A stretch of 35,536 nt of DNA from JADLEX01 sp964586775 (lineage in GTDB: Bacteria; Lernaellota; Lernaellaia; JACKCT01), in assembly GCA_964586775.1 (NCBI GenBank), contig CAZPJD010000234.1, forward strand, positions 1 through 35,536, written 5' to 3'. The translations under genes and the position numbers were made by a program. This document shows positions 30,913-35,536 of the stretch, in pieces. The notes under the pieces were generated by a model. The model saw only the letters and a program-made list of their open reading frames with translations, was not told the DNA's origin and did no database searches. The stretch's first letter is position 1. Every line of letters begins with the position of its first letter.

Positions 30913-31853
30913 GGGCCGCCTTTGCCGAAGCATTCCGCCGCATCGCCGAAGCGGACCCGCGTTGGATCCTGCTCGCGGCGGACACGGGCTTTCGCGTCTT
31001 CGACGAATTTCGCGCGGAGCGGCCCGGGCAGTTCATCAACGTCGGCGTGTCGGAACAGGCCGCGGTGGGATTTGCGGCGGGGATGGCGTCGCGCGGATTT
31101 CGCCCGGTGATTTACGGCATCGTGCCGTTTGTCACGGCGCGGTGCGTGGAGCAGATTCGCATCGACGTCTGCCTGCACGGGTTGCCGGTCCTGATCGTCG
31201 GCGTCGGCGCGGGCGTGACCTACGGCGCGGAAGGTCCGACGCACTATTCCCTGCACGACGTCGCCGCGCTCATCGCGCTGCCGGGCATGACCGTGCTCGC
31301 CCCCGGAGACCCCTTCGAGGTCGATTCTCTGATGCGCGCCATCGTCACGCACGACGGCCCGGCGTATCTTCGTCTGGCGAAGTCCGGCGAGCCGCGCGTG
31401 CACGAAGCGCCCATCGAGTCGCTTCGAATCGGCTCGCTGTTGCGCGTGCGGAATGGATCGGATGGCATCGCGTTGATCGGAACAGGGCACATGCTGGCAA
31501 CGGCGGTCGAGGCATGCGAGCGACTTATGGCTTTCGGAATTTCGGCTTCGTGTTTCAGCGCGCCGACACTCAAGCCCATCGACCGCGCTGCCATCGCCGA
31601 AATCGCGTCGACGCACGCCCTGATCGCGACGATCGAGGAGCACGGACCCTTCGGCGGTCTCCATGCCATTGTGAGCCAAATTGTCGCCGAGTCCCGCATC
31701 GCATGCCGCGTCGTCCGCTTTTCGATGCCGGACCTGGCGGATCTCGGGATCGGATCGGGGACGTGGCTGCGCGCTCGGCACGGACTCGACGCCCCGTCCA
31801 TCGCCGCACGAATCGCAGAGGTGTCGTCGACGATGCGCGCGGGAGCGTCATGA
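30909..31853 (+). CDS. Transketolase, C-terminal subunit
   Basis: A 314-residue protein carrying the pyrimidine-binding and C-terminal domains of transketolase. Typical stretches are FINVGVSEQAAVGFAAGMAS (Glu that activates the cofactor in VSEQ), PFVTARCVEQIRIDVC, GAGVTYGAEGPTHYSLHD, PGMTVLAPGDPFEVD and IGTGHMLATAVEACE, with IATIEEHGPFGGLH near the end. ATGA overlap with the N-terminal partner ensures equal synthesis. The last bases overlap the glycosyltransferase start. Some members of this family are the C-terminal halves of DXS-like or ketol-transferring enzymes, so the exact donor and acceptor are open. Confidence 0.92.
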   Translation: MRAAFAEAFRRIAEADPRWILLAADTGFRVFDEFRAERPGQFINVGVSEQAAVGFAAGMASRGFRPVIYGIVPFVTARCVEQIRIDVCLHGLPVLIVGVGAGVTYGAEGPTHYSLHDVAALIALPGMTVLAPGDPFEVDSLMRAIVTHDGPAYLRLAKSGEPRVHEAPIESLRIGSLLRVRNGSDGIALIGTGHMLATAVEACERLMAFGISASCFSAPTLKPIDRAAIAEIASTHALIATIEEHGPFGGLHAIVSQIVAESRIACRVVRFSMPDLADLGIGSGTWLRARHGLDAPSIAARIAEVSSTMRAGAS

Positions 31854-32605
31854 TGGACCGGTCGCGCGGAACGCTGTCGATCGTCGTGCCGGCTCTCGAT
31901 GAAGAAGCCAACGTCGCGGCCGCGGTCGAGATGCTGGGCGAGGCGGCGTCGCGGTGGTTCGCCGATCACGAAATCATCGTGGTCAACGACGGGAGCGTGG
32001 ACGGCACGGCGCGCGTGATCGACGAATTGGCGAGAGGTGACGCGCGGATTCGGGCGAGTCATCACGATACGCCGCGCGGGCTCGGCGGCGCGTTCCGTTC
32101 CGGGCTGCGGGTTGCGCGGATGGACTACGTGATTCGGGCGAACGGCTGCAACGACATGACGGCGCCGTCGCTCGACACGATCTTTCGCGAGGCGCGTCCG
32201 AATCGCGTCGTGATTCCGTTCACGACCAACACCGCCGAGCGTTCGCGGTCGCGGCGTACGCTGTCGTGGCTCTTCACGCGCATCATGAACTCGGCCTTCG
32301 GGCATCGGCTTCGTTACTACAATCATTCGGTGCTCGCGCCGACGCAACTCGTGCGCGCAGCCGACGACGGCTCGTCGAGTTACGCGTTTGGCGCCGCGAT
32401 GCTGGTGCGCCTGCTCGATCGCGGCGTCGATTTCGTCGAAGTCGGCGTCGAAGACCGATTCGATCCGCTCAAACGCACCAAGGCGTTTCGTGTCGCAAAC
32501 GTCCTCGGCGTGGCGCGTGACGTCGTCCGCCTCTTCGTTCGCGAGCGGGTCGTACGCCGGCTTCACGGCGAAGGCGTCTGGGGCGCGTCGCGGCTGGCGA
32601 CATGA
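31853..32605 (+). CDS. Family-2 glycosyltransferase without clear DXD
   Basis: A 250-residue GT-A glycosyltransferase similar to polyprenyl-phosphate hexose transferases. LSIVVPALDEEANVAAAVEM and IIVVNDGSVDGTARVIDELA are typical of the family. The second metal-binding motif, usually DxD(G/L), is replaced by DYVIRANGCNDMTAPS, so the usual Mg-binding Asp pair is absent or changed. The end (LNVLGVARDVVRLF-like region) may be a membrane-associated helix, but no true transmembrane segment is seen. The second of two ATGs (31853) is preferred from GGGAG at 31841-31845. The gene overlaps its neighbours at both ends. It may transfer the sugar made by the surrounding enzymes, or be a non-catalytic member. 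Confidence 0.85.
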   Translation: MDRSRGTLSIVVPALDEEANVAAAVEMLGEAASRWFADHEIIVVNDGSVDGTARVIDELARGDARIRASHHDTPRGLGGAFRSGLRVARMDYVIRANGCNDMTAPSLDTIFREARPNRVVIPFTTNTAERSRSRRTLSWLFTRIMNSAFGHRLRYYNHSVLAPTQLVRAADDGSSSYAFGAAMLVRLLDRGVDFVEVGVEDRFDPLKRTKAFRVANVLGVARDVVRLFVRERVVRRLHGEGVWGASRLAT

Positions 32606-33705
32606 AGACGATTCCCTGGTGGTGGGCGAATATCGGCGATGACGCGGGCGATGCGGCGCGGGATGCCGTGCTCGCCGGTCGCGTGTCGACCGGGCCGATC
32701 GTCGCCGATCTCGAAACCGCGCTTGCAGCCTGGCTGGGCGCACAGCACGTCGTGGCCGTCGGCAGCGGGGCGGCGGCGCTGGCGACCGCGCTGCTGGCGC
32801 TCGGCATGCGTTCCGGCGACGAGGTGATCGTCCCGGGTTTCACCTTCGTGGCGAGCGCGAACGCGGTGATTCTCTCGGGCGCGAAACCTGTGGTGGTGGA
32901 CATCCTTCGCGGCGCTCGGGGGACCATTGATCCCCGCGCCGTGCGACGCGCCATCAACGCACGCACGCGGGCGATCGTCGCGGTGCATCCCAACGGGCGA
33001 TCCGCGCCGATGGGTGAACTCGCAGACATCGCGCCCGCGAACGGGATCGCGCTCGTCGAAGACGCGGCCCAAGCGCTCGGCTCGAGGAGCGGCGACCGGT
33101 ATCTCGGCACGAGCGGCGACATCGGATGCTTTTCGATGAGCATGACGAAGCTGCTGACGACGGGCGAAGGCGGCTTCTGCGCAACCGACGACGCTACGCT
33201 TGCGGACGCGATGCGGCGGGTTCGCAACCACGGCGCGGCGAAAATCTCGTCGGGACGCTTCGAATCGTTCGGTTTCAACTTTCGGCTCACGGACGTTCAG
33301 GCCGCGATTGGTCTCGCGCAGATCAGGCAGCTCGAGACGCGAATGACGGCGCTGAAGGCGCTCCATCGGCGATATCGCGAGGCGTTGCGAGGGCTACCGG
33401 GCGTGCGCCTGCGCCCCGTGGACGTGGCGCGCGGCGAGTTGCCGCTGTGGATCGAGGTCGAGTGCGAGCGGCGTGACGAACTGACCCGGCACCTGCGTCG
33501 CTGGGGGATTCAGGCGAAGTTACTCGATCCGTCGCTGGACAAAATCCCGCACCTGAAAGTTACAAATCCGTTGCCGTTCGCGCGGCGTTTTTCGGACACG
33601 GGTCTTATACTGCCCAGTGGCCCCGATCGGACCAACGGAGAGCTGGATCGCGTATTTCGCGCGCTTCGGGATTTCGATGCGCACGGCGCGAATCGCGACG
33701 GCTGA
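32602..33705 (+). CDS. DegT/DnrJ/EryC1/StrS-type PLP aminotransferase
   Basis: A 367-residue enzyme that adds an amino group to a keto-sugar or keto-cyclitol, usually nucleotide-linked. PLP lysine K183 lies in MTKLLTTGEGG; VAVGSGAAALATALLALG, EVIVPGFTFVASANAV, AIVAVHPNGRSAPMGEL, LVEDAAQALGS and FGFNFRLTDVQAAIGLAQ are family signatures. The subfamily includes sugar aminotransferases and enzymes acting on aminocyclitols and AHBA synthase; I cannot place it more closely by eye. The ATG overlaps the glycosyltransferase stop by four bases. Its presence shows the product of the cluster contains an amino group. Confidence 0.93.
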   Translation: MKTIPWWWANIGDDAGDAARDAVLAGRVSTGPIVADLETALAAWLGAQHVVAVGSGAAALATALLALGMRSGDEVIVPGFTFVASANAVILSGAKPVVVDILRGARGTIDPRAVRRAINARTRAIVAVHPNGRSAPMGELADIAPANGIALVEDAAQALGSRSGDRYLGTSGDIGCFSMSMTKLLTTGEGGFCATDDATLADAMRRVRNHGAAKISSGRFESFGFNFRLTDVQAAIGLAQIRQLETRMTALKALHRRYREALRGLPGVRLRPVDVARGELPLWIEVECERRDELTRHLRRWGIQAKLLDPSLDKIPHLKVTNPLPFARRFSDTGLILPSGPDRTNGELDRVFRALRDFDAHGANRDG

Positions 33706-33718
33706 CCGCGGAGACAGT

Positions 33719-34792
33719 GTGAATCACTACTCGGCGCTGAAATTCTTTCACTTCCCCGACAAGGTGCGGGACTGGTTGGCCGGTCGCGTCACGCCGCCGA
33801 TCCACGTTCGTCTGAAGCCCACGAATCGCTGCAACCACGACTGTTCGTACTGCTGCTATCGCAATCCCGAATTGCCGATGTCGACCATGTTCCGGGAACA
33901 CGACGAGATCCCGTGGCCGCGCTTGGCGGCTCTGCTCGACGAACTGGCCGAGGCCGGCGTTCGTTCGGTGACGTTCTCGGGCGGCGGCGATCCGCTGGTC
34001 TACCCGCACATCACCTCGGCGGTCGAGCGTCTCGCGGAGCGGGGCGTGCGTATCGCGCTGCTCACGAATGGCAGCGCCCTGCGCGGCGAGATCGCCGATG
34101 TCCTCGGCCGTCGTGCAACCTGGGTGCGCGTATCGATGGACGCGGCGGACGGCGCGACCTACGCGAAGATCCGCCGGGTCGGGCTCGGCGCGTTCGACCA
34201 CGTCTGCGAAAACCTCGAACGGTTCGTGAGGACGAAGAGCCCGACGTGCGAACTCGGGATCAATTTCGTCGCGACGCCCGAGAACGTGGGCGAGGTCCGC
34301 GCGTTTCTCGCGAGGATGAAGGCGATCGGGGTCGCGCACGTGAAGGTGTCGGAAGTCGTTGTCAGCACGGACGAAGAGGAAAACGCCGCGCATCTGGCGA
34401 CGTACGCGGACGAACTTCGCGCGCGGGTGGAGTCCGCGAAGCGCGACCTCGCGGGGAATGGCTTTGCGATCGTCGATCGCATCGGCGGCCACGCGTCCGT
34501 CGCCCACCACCACGCCACGCAGGCCACGTGCCCGATGCTCCACTGGCTCGTCGCGATCGGGGCGGACCTGAACGTCTACACGTGTCAGGACAAGGCGTAT
34601 TCGCCGAGCGGGCTGATCGGCAGCTTGCGCGACCGGTCGTTTGTCGAATTCTGGCGCGATCCCGAAACGCATCGGCGCGTACTGTCGCACAACCCCGGTC
34701 GCAATTGCCGTCACCACTGCGCGCAGGAAGCGAAGATCGCGACGCTCGTCGAGTTTCGCGACGCGGGGCTCGCGCACACGGAATTCGTGTAG
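33719..34792 (+). CDS. Radical SAM enzyme, SPASM-like
   Basis: A 357-residue radical SAM protein, the third of the cluster. SAM motif CNHDCSYC (C38, C42, C45) in LKPTNRCNHDCSYCCYRN, then VTFSGGGDPLVYPH, where the usual GGE is GGGDP, LLTNGSAL and VRVSMDAADGATYAKIRR. C-terminal cysteines (ATCPMLHW, VYTCQDKAYSPSGLIG, NCRHHCAQ) look like a SPASM-type auxiliary-cluster domain. A GTG at 33719 with GGAG (33710-33713) five bases before gives a sensible N-terminus; the frame extends to 33617 over the DegT gene without support. The GGGDP form is common in sugar- and glycan-associated members. Substrate unknown. Confidence 0.88.
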   Translation: MNHYSALKFFHFPDKVRDWLAGRVTPPIHVRLKPTNRCNHDCSYCCYRNPELPMSTMFREHDEIPWPRLAALLDELAEAGVRSVTFSGGGDPLVYPHITSAVERLAERGVRIALLTNGSALRGEIADVLGRRATWVRVSMDAADGATYAKIRRVGLGAFDHVCENLERFVRTKSPTCELGINFVATPENVGEVRAFLARMKAIGVAHVKVSEVVVSTDEEENAAHLATYADELRARVESAKRDLAGNGFAIVDRIGGHASVAHHHATQATCPMLHWLVAIGADLNVYTCQDKAYSPSGLIGSLRDRSFVEFWRDPETHRRVLSHNPGRNCRHHCAQEAKIATLVEFRDAGLAHTEFV

Positions 34793-34803
34793 GATCGTTC
34801 GAG

Positions 34804-35496
34804 ATGGCGCAGCATGATTTCATCACGCAACTCCACACGCGAACGCGGCGCGACTATCGCGAACGCGTCGCGGTGCACGACAAGGCGGAGTGCGCCGCCG
34901 TTGCCAAGCGCTTCGACGCTGACTACTGGGACGGTGATCGGCGATTCGGATACGGCGGATTTCGCGAGGACGGGCGCTGGGCCCCAGTCGCGCGACGCAT
35001 CGCGGATCACTATGGCCTGCGCGCGGGGATGTCGGTGCTCGACATCGGATGCGGCAAGGCGTTTTTGTTGAATGAACTCGCGCGCGCGGTGCCGGGGCTA
35101 TTCGTTCGCGGAATCGACATTTCGCGTTACGCGATCGATCACGCGCCGGACGATGTGCGCGAATATCTCGACGAGGGAACGGCGGCGCACTTGCCGTATC
35201 CCGATGCGTCCTTCGACCTCGTGCTGTCGATCAACACCCTGCACAACCTCGGCATCCGCGACCTCGAAGCGGCGTTCGGCGAAATCCGGCGCGTCGGCCG
35301 CGGCGCGGCGTATATCGTGGTCGAATCGTGGCGTGACGAAGGCGAAAAGGCGAACTTGCTCGCGTGGCAACTCACGTGCGAGAGCCTGCATTCGACCGAC
35401 GGCTGGGTGTGGATCTTCGAGCGATTTGGATACACCGGCGACCACGAGTTCATTTTCTTTTCGGATTACGGCGCCGCCGAAACGGGCGACGCATGA
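34804..35496 (+). CDS. Class I SAM-dependent methyltransferase
   Basis: A 230-residue protein. Motif I is SVLDIGCGKAFLLNELA, followed by RGIDISRYAIDHA (acidic ribose contact) and FDLVLSINTLHNL (motif IV). The N-terminal part has FDADYWDGDRRFGYGGFRED before the core, a segment I associate with methyltransferases in polysaccharide clusters. It probably methylates an O or N position of the sugar made here. The ATG at 34804 follows the radical SAM stop by 11 nt with a weak AGGA upstream. Its TGA overlaps the next start (ATGA). Confidence 0.88.
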   Translation: MAQHDFITQLHTRTRRDYRERVAVHDKAECAAVAKRFDADYWDGDRRFGYGGFREDGRWAPVARRIADHYGLRAGMSVLDIGCGKAFLLNELARAVPGLFVRGIDISRYAIDHAPDDVREYLDEGTAAHLPYPDASFDLVLSINTLHNLGIRDLEAAFGEIRRVGRGAAYIVVESWRDEGEKANLLAWQLTCESLHSTDGWVWIFERFGYTGDHEFIFFSDYGAAETGDA

Positions 35497-35536
35497 AGAC
35501 CGCCGATTACGCCCACTTCCTCGGCCACGCGCTGCG
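35493..35536 (+). CDS. Start of a further cluster gene, truncated by window
   Basis: An ATG at 35493 overlaps the methyltransferase stop by four bases, as elsewhere in this operon, and runs open for 14 codons (MKTADYAHFLGHAL) to the window edge. The product cannot be identified from this fragment. Confidence 0.55.
   Translation, partial: MKTADYAHFLGHAL

Noticed and set aside
1..35536. CRISPR arrays, tRNA or rRNA genes, insertion sequences, integrase or att sites.
   Set aside because: Scanning by eye found no regularly spaced repeats with spacers, no cloverleaf-like gene with a conserved T-arm, and no transposase or integrase frame.

Overview
The window is GC-rich (GC-ending codons dominate throughout) and densely coded, with almost every gene on the + strand. 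It comes from a diderm bacterium: there is an outer-membrane porin with a C-terminal Phe and there are two lipoproteins. An oxygen-sensitive 2-oxoacid:ferredoxin oxidoreductase operon points to an anaerobic or facultative life. Gene content (archaeal-type Por, MopE-like Asp-rich lipoprotein with a Thr-rich stalk, hom-thrC-apgM block) fits the former Deltaproteobacteria or a neighbouring candidate phylum. This is an inference; no rRNA or other marker is present.

Layout. (1) 1-643: 3' end of an EndoIII-like HhH DNA glycosylase, a 27-bp palindromic repeat present twice, and a clear sigma-70-type promoter. (2) 643-5750: operon of an XRE-cupin regulator, PorG, a GltD-like flavoprotein fused to a two-cluster ferredoxin, PorA and PorB, closed by a terminator that overlaps the end of a convergent cysteine desulfurase (5776-6954, minus). 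(3) 7128-11455: Thr-rich lipoprotein with a beta-helix, a UbiA/MenA-type prenyltransferase and an unassigned polytopic membrane protein. (4) 11725-12993: porin with its own terminator.

(5) 13242-24299: a promoter and ten closely packed genes, pyrR-pyrB-pyrC, two genes of unknown function (one with a long disordered Pro/Gln/Gly/Arg tail), recG, lipA, hom, thrC and an ApgM-family phosphatase-fold protein that is probably the missing homoserine kinase. Pyrimidine synthesis, fork repair, lipoylation and threonine synthesis thus share one transcription unit or a few nested ones.

(6) 24330-25646 (minus): an unassigned lipoprotein convergent with apgM. (7) 25900 to the window end: a single tightly coupled operon that runs off the edge. 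It holds a WbuC-type cupin, two consecutive radical SAM enzymes with C-terminal cysteine clusters, a membrane protein with an extracytoplasmic propeller-like domain, a split transketolase pair, a family-2 glycosyltransferase that lacks a recognisable DXD, a DegT-type PLP aminotransferase, a third radical SAM/SPASM-like enzyme, a SAM methyltransferase and the start of another gene. It looks like a pathway for an unusual amino or rearranged sugar, or an aminocyclitol, attached to a surface glycan or lipid carrier. This is the best candidate in the window for an undescribed system; the product cannot be read from the sequence.
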